A stretch of 64,000 bases of DNA from Paenarthrobacter sp. GOM3 (GTDB lineage: Bacteria > Actinomycetota > Actinomycetes > Actinomycetales > Micrococcaceae): contig NZ_CP136562.1 of the NCBI RefSeq assembly GCF_018215265.2, positions 186,001-250,000 on the forward strand. The letters run 5' to 3'. Below, piece by piece: positions 24,483 through 32,102 of the stretch (position 1 is the stretch's first letter; each line of letters starts with the position of its first letter). The notes beneath the pieces were generated by a model that saw nothing but the letters and a program-made list of their open reading frames with translations, was not told the origin of the DNA and made no database searches. The position numbers and the translations under genes are program-made.

Positions 24483-26069
24483 TCAGTGCTTTTTGATCAA
24501 TTTTTGTGACACCAAGTGCCCCGAGCCGCCCGAGAGCCCCGGGCCCGGATGGGTGGACGCTCCGATGTGCCAGAGTCCCTTGACGGCAGTTTGGTGTCCC
24601 GCGGCTGCGGGGAAGGGCCGCCACAAAAGGTTCTGGAACAGCTCAGCCGAGCCGCCATAGGGGTCGCCTTTGACTGCGTTGGGGTTGGCTGCGGACAAGT
24701 CAGTGGGTGCAAGGATGTCGGACGCCAGGACCGCGTCGCGGGTCCCGGGCGCGAACTGTTCCAAACGCGCCAGCACCCGGTCGAGATACGCCTGCTTGAG
24801 CTCGTCCGTCCAGCCTTCGCTGACATCGAGCTTTCCCGCAGCGTCACCCACCGGAGCAAAGGGCACTTCCTGCAACTGCAGCCACAGCGTCGCCTTGCCT
24901 TCCGGTGCCCGCGACGGATCCAACACGTATTGCTGGCCCACCACCACCGTTGGCTCAGTGGGCAGGAGGCCGGCTTCAGCTTGGGCGCAGGCGATTCCTG
25001 TGCTGTCCGAACCGTTGCTGATATGCACCAGTGGAACCCGGTTGAGCCGGGAATCGAGCCACTCCACAGGTTTGTCGAGGGCGAGGTGGATCTGCATGGC
25101 TCCGCGGCCGTTCTGGTATTTTTCAGCTGCCGAGGCAGCGGCGGCAGGCGGCCGGCGGAGGAGTTGGGTGTAGAGGGCCTGCGGCGAAACGTTCGCCAGG
25201 ACGGTCCCGGCGGGGACCACGCCATTCGAGGTCCGAACTCCCTTCACCGATCCCGCGCCGACCAGGATCTCTTCTGCCTCAGTACACAGCATGATCCGCA
25301 CTCCGTTGTCCTGCAGGAGCGACTCAAAAGCGGCAACAAACCGCGAAGCGCCGCCCTTGACCACCGGAAGGCCGAATCCGTGCATGCTCATGGCCATCAC
25401 CGGCAACATGATCCCGCCTGTCGCCTGGTCCGGGCCGAGCCCTGCGTGCAGGAGCCAGGGTGACCACAGCTGGTCGGCTTCCCAACCATCAAAACGGCTG
25501 CGGACGAAGTTCCGGCCGCTCATCACCGAGTCCCTCATGAAGGCTTCCGTACCGGCCAGGCGGCCCCGCCGCAACGCCCCGAACGCGATCTTCGCGACCT
25601 CCTTGAAGGAACGGAGTTCAGCGGCAAAGGCCCCGAAGACAGTACCGGCGTTGCTGCCCAGGTCATCCAGCATGGCCAAGTACGCAGCCTGGTCCGAGGA
25701 GACCTTGAACGCTGCGGCCGTTTCCGCCGGATTCCGCTGAGCAATGACCACGCGGTGGGCTCCGCTCGCCGGGTCAACAGCCACACTGGCCGTCACCCCG
25801 TCGGTGGTGTTGCAGTACTCCAAGCCCCTGTCATGCAGTTCCTTGCCCAAGCTTGCATATGCACCGCCGGAAACGAAGAGCGGATGCCAGGAAGAGAACG
25901 TGTCGTGAATGAAGCCCGGAAGGGTTCGCTCCGCGGAGTGGATGAAGCCGCCCAGCCGGTCCGAGCGTTCGATGATGCACACGCGCTTCCCGTCCAGGGC
26001 AAGCTCGGCCGCAGCGACCAGGGAGTTGATGCCCGAACCAATGATGGCGACGTCAACGGGATCGTTCAT
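24483..26069 (-). CDS. FAD-dependent oxidoreductase of the phytoene desaturase/PYROXD2-like group
   Basis: 528 residues. The N-terminal dinucleotide fold DVAIIGSGINSLVAAAELALDGKRVCIIERSDRLGG (residues 5-40) is followed by a C-terminal FAD motif near HIGASTHPGPGLSGGSGHLV, both characteristic of carotenoid-desaturase-like amine-oxidase superfamily members. Middle regions include LLHAGLGPDQATGGIMLPVMAM and LPVVKGGASRFVAAFESLLQ. It probably oxidises a C-C, C-O or C-N bond. In this operon it could convert an indoxyl or oxindole intermediate toward isatin, but nothing in the sequence proves it. There is no carotenoid gene nearby. It sits 25 bp after styA2B. Confidence 0.85.
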   Translation of the reverse strand: MNDPVDVAIIGSGINSLVAAAELALDGKRVCIIERSDRLGGFIHSAERTLPGFIHDTFSSWHPLFVSGGAYASLGKELHDRGLEYCNTTDGVTASVAVDPASGAHRVVIAQRNPAETAAAFKVSSDQAAYLAMLDDLGSNAGTVFGAFAAELRSFKEVAKIAFGALRRGRLAGTEAFMRDSVMSGRNFVRSRFDGWEADQLWSPWLLHAGLGPDQATGGIMLPVMAMSMHGFGLPVVKGGASRFVAAFESLLQDNGVRIMLCTEAEEILVGAGSVKGVRTSNGVVPAGTVLANVSPQALYTQLLRRPPAAAASAAEKYQNGRGAMQIHLALDKPVEWLDSRLNRVPLVHISNGSDSTGIACAQAEAGLLPTEPTVVVGQQYVLDPSRAPEGKATLWLQLQEVPFAPVGDAAGKLDVSEGWTDELKQAYLDRVLARLEQFAPGTRDAVLASDILAPTDLSAANPNAVKGDPYGGSAELFQNLLWRPFPAAAGHQTAVKGLWHIGASTHPGPGLSGGSGHLVSQKLIKKH

Positions 26070-26094
26070 ACGGAACCACTCCTTTCAGGAGGTG

Positions 26095-27822
26095 TCAGAA
26101 ATCCGGGTGGGTGGCAGTTGCGTGGTATTTGCCGGCATGGAACACCAGGGGAGCGCCGCCGTCGTGGTTGTAACCCTCAACTTCACCCACATAGATGACG
26201 TGGTCGCCGGCGTCATGCCGGGAGACCGTCCTGCATTGGAACGTGGCGACGGCGCCGTTGAGGAGCGGCACGCCGGCGATCCCCTCGGTGGTCTCCGTTC
26301 CCGCGAACTTGTCCGTTGCGGGCGTTGCGAACTGGCGGGACAGGACGTGCTGGTCGCTGGCAAGAATGTTGATGGCGAAGTGTGTGGCATCCTCAAAGTC
26401 ACCCAGGCTGGGCGCTCGCTTGCTGGGGCACCACAGCACCAGCGGGGGTTCCATGGAGACTGACGTGAAGGAGTTTGCGGTCATGCCTACCTTCCTGCCG
26501 TCGGCGGCAACAGTGGTCACAACGGTAACGCCGGTTGCGAACTGACCCAAGGCACCCCTGAAGTCCCGGAGGTCGAAGGCGGCTGTGTCGTCCTCCTTCC
26601 GGGCTTGCATGAAGTCCGCGGCGGCCGTGGGGTCGAACCACCAGGGGTACGAGGTTCGGGGGTCGTCGAAGCCGGCCACAATGCTAGCCGCCAGTGCCGG
26701 GTGCTCCGCGGCCTCGCTCAGCAGTATTTTCTGGTGATCCCTGCGGGGCTTGAGGAGATCGTTGGTCCATTCGACGGCCCACTGGCCCCAACCGCGCCAG
26801 AACTCGTCGAAGGTGCGCTCCATCCATGCGCGGTCAAAGGGCTGCTGGCCGCGGCGGACGATCGAATCAAGGTAGTACTTGGCGGCCAGCGTGGCGTTGT
26901 TGGAACCTTGCCCGGTGAGGGGATCGTTGAGGACCACGGCGTCGCCGAGGCCGAACACCAGTTTCCCGTTGCCGAGTTCCCCGACGGCGGACCGCACCGT
27001 GGGCGTGATGCGCCCCAGGAGCGTGGCGCCGCTGTCGGTCAGTTGTGCTTCGGCAAAGTTCTCGGCCTCATGTGGGAAGTGCTCCCGCAGGATCTCCAGT
27101 GAGCGTTCCAGTTGCTCTTCGGGGCTCCCGACGTCGGTCCAACAGTCCATGGGGCCGCCCACCACGCCCTCGAACACCATCATGCGGCACGGTCCGGAGA
27201 CGGTCAGGCCAGGGAACGTAAAGAACTCGCCGACGCCGGGTGCCATGGACATGCGGATGGCGTCACCGTGGGTGTCCGTGCTGTCGGAGGACGTGACGTA
27301 GTTCAGCGCCAGGACCCGCTGCGGGCGGTCGAAGGGCGACTTTGCCTTGTCCCGCGGGAAGATCTGACCGATTTCGCCCTTGCCCGTGCTCACAATGACC
27401 AGCTCGTAGTCGCGGGCGAGTTCTTCGAGCATGCGCGCGGTGACTTTCTCGATCCGGAAGTCCCCGCCGTTGGAAACGAACGTCTCGATCCATAGGGCAC
27501 TCTTGATCCGCTGGTCGATGGAACGGGCCGGGCCGTCCAGGGGTGCCTCCCACTCGATGGGCTGCTCGGCATCGACGCGCAACCGGATCGAGGTGATACC
27601 GGGCACGGCCCCTGATTCATAGAAAGCCGTAAGCGCTGCGCCCATCTGGGCTTCGGCGTCGAGGGCCGTGGCGAACATGCACTGGCTGGACATGACCTTG
27701 CCCGTCCGGATCTGTGCGGCCGAGCGGTCGGACAGCAGCGTCACTTCGTAGCCGTCCCGCTGCAGGCCCAAGGCCAGTTGGGCGCCGGATTCGCCGGCCC
27801 CAACGATTGCTATTTTTCGCAT
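26095..27822 (-). CDS. styA2B: StyA2B: styrene/indole monooxygenase fused to flavin reductase
   Basis: 575 residues. Residues 1 to about 410 are a StyA-type flavoprotein monooxygenase: FAD motif KIAIVGAGESGAQLALGLQ at 3-21, GKGEIGQIFPRD, and VVLNDPLTGQGSNNA. Residues 420-575 are a StyB-type flavin reductase (DFRGALGQFATGVTVVTTV, then GMTANSFTSVSMEPPLVLWC, PLVFHAGKYHAT). One polypeptide therefore both makes FADH2 and can oxygenate. Natural StyA2B fusions paired with a separate StyA1 are known from Rhodococcus opacus 1CP. They epoxidise styrene slowly and oxidise indole. Gene order StyA1 then StyA2B and the 27-bp gap match that system. Confidence 0.95.
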   Translation of the reverse strand: MRKIAIVGAGESGAQLALGLQRDGYEVTLLSDRSAAQIRTGKVMSSQCMFATALDAEAQMGAALTAFYESGAVPGITSIRLRVDAEQPIEWEAPLDGPARSIDQRIKSALWIETFVSNGGDFRIEKVTARMLEELARDYELVIVSTGKGEIGQIFPRDKAKSPFDRPQRVLALNYVTSSDSTDTHGDAIRMSMAPGVGEFFTFPGLTVSGPCRMMVFEGVVGGPMDCWTDVGSPEEQLERSLEILREHFPHEAENFAEAQLTDSGATLLGRITPTVRSAVGELGNGKLVFGLGDAVVLNDPLTGQGSNNATLAAKYYLDSIVRRGQQPFDRAWMERTFDEFWRGWGQWAVEWTNDLLKPRRDHQKILLSEAAEHPALAASIVAGFDDPRTSYPWWFDPTAAADFMQARKEDDTAAFDLRDFRGALGQFATGVTVVTTVAADGRKVGMTANSFTSVSMEPPLVLWCPSKRAPSLGDFEDATHFAINILASDQHVLSRQFATPATDKFAGTETTEGIAGVPLLNGAVATFQCRTVSRHDAGDHVIYVGEVEGYNHDGGAPLVFHAGKYHATATHPDF

Positions 27823-27849
27823 GGTTGAATCCTTGCTGGCAGGGGTGTG

Positions 27850-29088
27850 CTACAAAACTTTGGCGGAGGCGAGTCCGGCCAGGTAGCCGGCGGCCTTGTC
27901 GGGGTACATGAACCACTCCTGGAATTCCGGTGGATGGTTGAAGCCGTTCGCGAACCGATGGGCGATGGCAGGTTCCTGGTTGGCTGCGCCCAGAAGCTCC
28001 AGGACATGCGGCGGTGGCGGGGCCAGGAGCGCATTGGTCCAGTGTGCAACGTGCTGGGCGTAATCCCAATAGCGCTCGAACGTGGCCTGCATGAACCCGG
28101 CGTCGAAAGGACCGCTGTGCTGGACGATGCTGTCCGTGTACGACGCCGCGCACTTGCTCGCGTTGTTGGACCCTTGGCCCGTGATGGGATCGTTCAAAAC
28201 CACGACGTCGGCCAGGCCCAGTACCTGCCGACCGCTCGGGAGCGTGGCGATCGGGTGCCGGACCGTGGGTGCGAACCGGCCTTGGAGGATGCCGTTGGGA
28301 TCGGTGAGTTCCACGTCCGTGGCGCGTTCGGCTTCCCACGGGAGGAAAGTCTGCAGGATCTTCTTGGAGTTCTCCAGGTGCTCCTCGGGCGTCAGGCCCT
28401 TCCAGGTGTCCATCGGGCCGCCGGGCACGCCCTCGAAGACCATAATTTCGCAAGGGCCGGTGGTGGTCAGAGCAGGGAAAACGAAGAACTCCCCAACACC
28501 GGGGATGAGGTTGAAGGACACTGCCGAGTAGTCTTCCCGGGGTGTCAGGCCCTTCACGTAGGTCAAGGCCAACGCCCGCTGCGGTGCGTCATAGGTGCTG
28601 CGTTCGGCGTCGCGGGTGAAGAGCTGCGCGATCTCGCCCTTGCCGGCGGCCACGATCACCAGGTCCGAGTTCAGGGTGTACCTTTCCAGCTCTTCAACCC
28701 CCGCGTCTTCGAAGACCAGTTCGCCGCCGCGCGCGACGAACTCTTCCATGAAGCGCGGGAACTTCACCCGCTGGTCGATCGACTTGGCGTGATTGTCCAG
28801 GCGGGAGGCCCAACTGATGGCTTTCTCGCCCGGCACCTCGGGGTGGGGGATGGTGAAGGAGATCCCGTCCACGGTGGGTGCGTCCGGCCAGAAATCGAGC
28901 CCCAGCGCACGCTCATTTTCCAAGGCGTCGTGGAAGATGCACTGGCTGGAGGCGACTTTGCCGTCGCGGATTTCTTCGGGTGTCCGGTTGGAGATGGTTG
29001 TGACCTGGAAACCGGCGTCCAGCAGGCCGATGCCCAGCTGCAGTCCGGACTGGCCGGCACCGACGATGGTGATGTGGCGTTGAGTCAT
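27850..29088 (-). CDS. styA1: StyA1: FAD-dependent styrene/indole monooxygenase oxygenase component
   Basis: 412 residues, the standard StyA length. The FAD motif ITIVGAGQSGLQLGIGLLDAG is at residues 6-26. IVAAGKGEIAQLF and VVLNDPITGQGSNNASKCA mark the group E flavoprotein monooxygenases. It lacks its own reductase and is expected to take FADH2 from the reductase part of StyA2B. Family chemistry is epoxidation of styrene-like or indole double bonds; indole gives indole 2,3-oxide, then indoxyl (indigo precursor). Substrate preference cannot be read from sequence; the operon favours indole. Confidence 0.95.
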   Translation of the reverse strand: MTQRHITIVGAGQSGLQLGIGLLDAGFQVTTISNRTPEEIRDGKVASSQCIFHDALENERALGLDFWPDAPTVDGISFTIPHPEVPGEKAISWASRLDNHAKSIDQRVKFPRFMEEFVARGGELVFEDAGVEELERYTLNSDLVIVAAGKGEIAQLFTRDAERSTYDAPQRALALTYVKGLTPREDYSAVSFNLIPGVGEFFVFPALTTTGPCEIMVFEGVPGGPMDTWKGLTPEEHLENSKKILQTFLPWEAERATDVELTDPNGILQGRFAPTVRHPIATLPSGRQVLGLADVVVLNDPITGQGSNNASKCAASYTDSIVQHSGPFDAGFMQATFERYWDYAQHVAHWTNALLAPPPPHVLELLGAANQEPAIAHRFANGFNHPPEFQEWFMYPDKAAGYLAGLASAKVL

Positions 29089-29124
29089 GGTGTTGTCCTC
29101 TTCTGTTGGTTCCGATTGCGAATG

Positions 29125-29913
29125 TCAGTTGGCTGCGAGCAGCGGGATGGTCTCTTCGGCGCGTTCGGGGCCCAAGGCGGAATAGCCGCCGTCGACCGCC
29201 CAATCGGCTCCCGTCACGAAACTCGCCTGGTCGCTGGCTAGGAAGGCGACGACGTCACCCACCTCGCGCGGACGGCCTACCCGTCCCAGTGCGTGGAACG
29301 GGGCCGCGACGGAGTCCGTTTTTTCAAGGCTTCCGTTGCTCAGGGTGTCCATGATGTTGCTCCATACCCAGCCCGGGCTGACGGAGTTCACCCGGATGCC
29401 GTCTGCCGCGAAGTCCACGGCCATGCTGCGGGTGGTCTGGACCAGGGCTGCCTTGCTGGCCGGGTACAGCCACCGGCCGGTCTGGGCTACGGAGCTGGAA
29501 ATGGAGGTGAAGTTGACGATGGCTCCATGCCCGGAAGCTTTGAGGTAGGGACGGGCTGCGTTGGCCGCCACTACCGCGCTCACGAGGTTGACGTTGAGGG
29601 CTTCGAGCCAGTCGGCCCTGCCGGACGCTGCGCCGTCGTCCTTGTAGGTGCAGGCGAGGTTCACCAGGATGTCCAGGCCTCCGTGCTGGGCGGCCGTGCG
29701 GCTGAGCAGCGCTTCCACTGCGAAATCGTCCGTGATGTCTGTGTGGGAGTAGTGGATTCCCGCGCCCAGCCCGGCGGTGAGTGATTCGCCGTCGGGCGCT
29801 ATATCCGCGACCACCACGGTGGCACCGGCATCCCGTAACGCGGTCACCACTCCCTGGCCTACCTTGGTGGCGCCGCCGGTAACGATTGCCGTCCTGCCCT
29901 TCAGTGCTGACAT
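29125..29913 (-). CDS. Short-chain dehydrogenase/reductase, first gene of the StyA1/StyA2B operon
   Basis: 262 residues. The cofactor motif is TGGATKVGQGVVTALRDAG (residues 12-30), a non-canonical T-G-G-A-T-K-V-G version of TGxxxGxG. It also has LVNLACTYKDD in place of NNAG, catalytic Ser in NFTSISSSV, Tyr-x3-Lys in RWLYPASKAALVQ, and the C-terminal ASDQASFVTGADWAVDGGYSAL. It would oxidise a hydroxy intermediate made by the monooxygenases; in the Acinetobacter iif indole pathway an SDR plays a comparable part. A ribosome binding site AAGGAAAGG precedes the ATG. Located at the promoter-proximal end of the operon. Confidence 0.9.
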   Translation of the reverse strand: MSALKGRTAIVTGGATKVGQGVVTALRDAGATVVVADIAPDGESLTAGLGAGIHYSHTDITDDFAVEALLSRTAAQHGGLDILVNLACTYKDDGAASGRADWLEALNVNLVSAVVAANAARPYLKASGHGAIVNFTSISSSVAQTGRWLYPASKAALVQTTRSMAVDFAADGIRVNSVSPGWVWSNIMDTLSNGSLEKTDSVAAPFHALGRVGRPREVGDVVAFLASDQASFVTGADWAVDGGYSALGPERAEETIPLLAAN

Positions 29914-29948
29914 GGCCAGACCTTTCCTTGGTGGATTGTTGCGGAATT

Positions 29949-29962
29949 ATGACGTGCGTCAT
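29949..29962. promoter_or_regulatory. Palindromic operator candidate upstream of the SDR/StyA operon
   Basis: ATGACG-TG-CGTCAT is a perfect 6-bp inverted repeat with a 2-nt centre, 36-49 bp upstream of the SDR start codon. CATAAT on the minus strand (29945-29950) overlaps it and could be the -10 box. A bound protein here would sit on the promoter. No protein is assigned to it. Confidence 0.4.
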
Positions 29963-30043
29963 ATTCGTTCTGGATGCGACTCTAGCTACCGTGCGGCGGC
30001 GTGAATATCCGTTGAGCGCAGGCATCATCCGGATTACGCAGGC
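29955..30043. repeat. Regulatory block A of a duplicated 89-bp element
   Basis: Aligned without gaps to 30226-30314, 55 of 89 bases match (my hand count). The conserved islands are GTCATA, GCGACTCTAG (29976-29985), GAATATCC and ATCATCCG. This copy is next to the SDR/StyA operon promoter. It may hold the AraC-type activator site. The intervening 30044-30225 holds no credible gene. Confidence 0.6.
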
Positions 30044-30225
30044 TCTTCCTCTTCTTCGTGCCAGCCCACCCACGCCGCCGATGTGAGCCGCGCTTCCCTT
30101 GCCAGGAGCTCCGCGGCCCACAAGTCAAAGTGGTTGAGGTCCCGCTCTTCGCGACGATCGTGTACGAGCTTGATGTTCTTCACTTTCCCCACCTGCGTTT
30201 CGAGCGTTGTTTCGGTGCTGTGAGC

Positions 30226-30314
30226 TGGGTCATACTTGTCTTAAAAGCGACTCTAGACAGCCGCTGCACTCCGGAATATCCACATGGCGCGGGGATCATC
30301 CGAAAGGCGAAAGC
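30226..30314. repeat. Regulatory block B of a duplicated 89-bp element
   Basis: The second copy in the same orientation, offset 271 bp from block A, with GCGACTCTAG at 30247-30256 and ATCATCCG near the right end. It ends 30 bp before the AraC gene start, so it could serve autoregulation or form a DNA loop with block A. Short reading frames over both blocks translate to similar peptides, but this follows from the DNA duplication and does not imply a gene. Confidence 0.6.
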
Positions 30315-30344
30315 TGCGAAAAAACCCTGTGAAGTAGGTGGCAG

Positions 30345-31313
30345 ATGGTGAGGATTCTTCCCCGGGACGTTCTACGGGGACGGCCGACAACGGCCACGAA
30401 GGACGTGGATGAAGCCCACGCGAAGATTGCCGAACTGTTCTGCAGCCATGAGCTGGCGCCGCGGACCAGGACATCCGCCGTGGACATGAAGTTGCGGTCC
30501 CTCCATCGGGCCGATGTTGGCATCGAGTTCCTGGATTACGGCGCCGATGTCCGCATCGACCCCGAGGGCCTGCAGGATTTCCACCTTGTGCAGATTCCGT
30601 TGGCGGGCCATGCGACCATGCAGGTGGGGTCCGCCATCGTGGAATCCAGTCCCACGATGGCCAGCGTCCCACCGATCGACAAGCCGTTTTCCATGAGCTG
30701 GGACGGCGGCAGTCCGCACTTGATCGTCTATGTGCGCCGGCTGGCCCTGGAGCGCGTCGCCGCGCAGTTATACGGCGAAGGTGCCGTGGACCTGGGCTAC
30801 GGCATGGACCTAAGTGGTGGGGCAGGGCGCGCCTTCCTGAGGGCCGTCGTCGAACTCCACGACGACATGATCAGCCGGCCACAGTCCGTTGCACCGCAGT
30901 TCGTGCAGGGGCTCCTGGCGGACAGCATGGTGTCGCGTCTGCTGATGGCCATGGAACGCCCCGGGGACGACGCCCGCGATCCCGAAGCCGAGAGCAGGCT
31001 GGTGCGTGAGTGCCGCGAGCTACTGGAGCGCCACGCCTTCGAAGAGCTCACCGTGCCGGACATCGCAGAGTGCCTGGGTGTGTCCGTCCGGACCCTGCAG
31101 ACCGCGCTCAGGGCGGAGACCGGCGCCACGCCGTCGGAGCTGCTGCGGAGCATCCGGCTGGACCGGGCCCGGGAAATGCTGCTCGAGGCCGACCCTCGGG
31201 AGCAGAGCGTCACGGCGGTGGCGGAGCTCTGCGGATTCACGCATCAAGGCCGCTTCTCCGCGCTGTACTTGAAGACTTTCGGCGAACTGCCCTCGGAGAG
31301 CCTGCGCCGGTGA
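30345..31313 (+). CDS. AraC-family transcriptional regulator (XylS/FeaR-like ligand domain)
   Basis: 322 residues. The N-terminal about 190 residues (IEFLDYGADVRIDPEGLQDFHLVQIPLAGHATMQVG, then PTMASVPPIDKPFSMSWDG and HLIVYVRRLALERVAAQL) form the 'AraC-binding-like' domain found in activators of aromatic catabolism. The C-terminal double HTH (about 220-320) has EELTVPDIAECLGVSVRTLQTALRAETG and VTAVAELCGFTHQGRFSALYLKTFGELPSESLRR. Placed divergently from the StyA1/StyA2B operon, it is the likely activator responding to the aromatic substrate or an intermediate. An AGGTGG site precedes the ATG. Confidence 0.93.
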   Translation: MVRILPRDVLRGRPTTATKDVDEAHAKIAELFCSHELAPRTRTSAVDMKLRSLHRADVGIEFLDYGADVRIDPEGLQDFHLVQIPLAGHATMQVGSAIVESSPTMASVPPIDKPFSMSWDGGSPHLIVYVRRLALERVAAQLYGEGAVDLGYGMDLSGGAGRAFLRAVVELHDDMISRPQSVAPQFVQGLLADSMVSRLLMAMERPGDDARDPEAESRLVRECRELLERHAFEELTVPDIAECLGVSVRTLQTALRAETGATPSELLRSIRLDRAREMLLEADPREQSVTAVAELCGFTHQGRFSALYLKTFGELPSESLRR

Positions 31314-31323
31314 GCTGGGGCTC

Positions 31324-32025
31324 CTACGCCTCCAGCACGTACGTCTTCAGGTCATCCAGTGTCTGCTGCATGTGGGCGTCCATGGCGAGCCGGGCCTCGT
31401 TGGGATTCCGTGACTCCAAGGCGGCGGCGATCTTCCGGTGGTGCCCGATTGCGTGCTCCTGGATTTCCGGGAAAGCCGAGGTTTCCGTGCGCCGGGCTTC
31501 AAGGACACGGTGCAGCGGTTCGAACAGGACGGCCACAAACACGTTGCCCGAAGCATGGAGGATCACGTCGTGGAAGGCGAGGTCGGCTTCGACGAATCCG
31601 GCGAGGTCGTTGACTTCGTGCGCGGATTGCATCTTTTCCACGTGTTCCTTGAGGGCCGCGAGTTCATCGTCGGAGATGCGTTCGGCGGCCAGTTCGCACG
31701 CGCCGGTCTCAAGCATCCGGCGCAGCTCGATCAGCTGGATTGCGGCAGCCGCGTCCTTGGTTCCTTCGGAAGCTGCGCGCAAAACAGCTTCCAGCGAGGC
31801 CCACTGATTCAGGGGATTCACGAACGTGCCACGCCCTCGCTCCACGCTGAGGATCCGCTGCGCCTCGAGGGTTTTCATGGCTTCGCGCACGGTCATGCGG
31901 CTCACCTCATGCTTGGCGCTGAGTTCCAGCTCGCCCGGGACCACCGTTCCGGGCGGGAATTCGCCCGCCACAATGCGGTCCAGCAACTCGTCAGCTACGA
32001 CGCCGACCAGCGACTTGCGTGCCAT
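31324..32025 (-). CDS. GntR-family regulator (FadR type, FCD domain)
   Basis: 233 residues from ATG at 32023-32025 (MARKSLVGVVADELLDRIVAGEF); the open frame extends 44 codons upstream across an operator, so those are not translated. The winged HTH is at about 10-72 (VSRMTVREAMKTLEAQRILSVERGRGTFV). The FCD ligand domain has RRMLETGACELAAERI, FVEADLAFHDVILHASGN and HHRKIAAALESRNPNEARLAMDAHM, including His/Asp metal ligands. Two matching palindromes, upstream of this gene and of the kinase operon at 33 kb, indicate autoregulation and control of that operon by a sugar acid. Confidence 0.93.
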   Translation of the reverse strand: MARKSLVGVVADELLDRIVAGEFPPGTVVPGELELSAKHEVSRMTVREAMKTLEAQRILSVERGRGTFVNPLNQWASLEAVLRAASEGTKDAAAAIQLIELRRMLETGACELAAERISDDELAALKEHVEKMQSAHEVNDLAGFVEADLAFHDVILHASGNVFVAVLFEPLHRVLEARRTETSAFPEIQEHAIGHHRKIAAALESRNPNEARLAMDAHMQQTLDDLKTYVLEA

Positions 32026-32089
32026 GTTTCCCCGTTTCCTGTCCTTCAGACCGCCCGGCGCCCTTTGGATTTTCCCGCAGGACCGGATG

Positions 32090-32102
32090 GATGTCAGACA
32101 TC
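32090..32102. promoter_or_regulatory. GntR operator, site 1
   Basis: GATGTC-A-GACATC, a perfect 13-bp palindrome followed by TTAC, 65-77 bp upstream of the GntR start. It carries the TGTnnnACA-type core expected for FadR-class GntR proteins. The near-identical site 2 at 32971 makes chance unlikely. Confidence 0.75.

Noticed and set aside
22846..24660. 604-codon + strand frame
   Set aside because: It is antisense to the ThDP enzyme and cyclase genes; no motif in the + frame.
22009..30314. Styrene side-chain degradation cluster
   Set aside because: StyA-type genes are present, but styrene oxide isomerase (StyC) and phenylacetaldehyde dehydrogenase (StyD) are absent, and a cyclase plus ThDP enzyme are not part of that route.
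29886..30351. Two short + frames (66 and 97 codons) giving similar peptides
   Set aside because: The similarity comes from the duplicated DNA block. Neither has a convincing ribosome binding site, one starts within the SDR coding region, and the composition is not protein-like.
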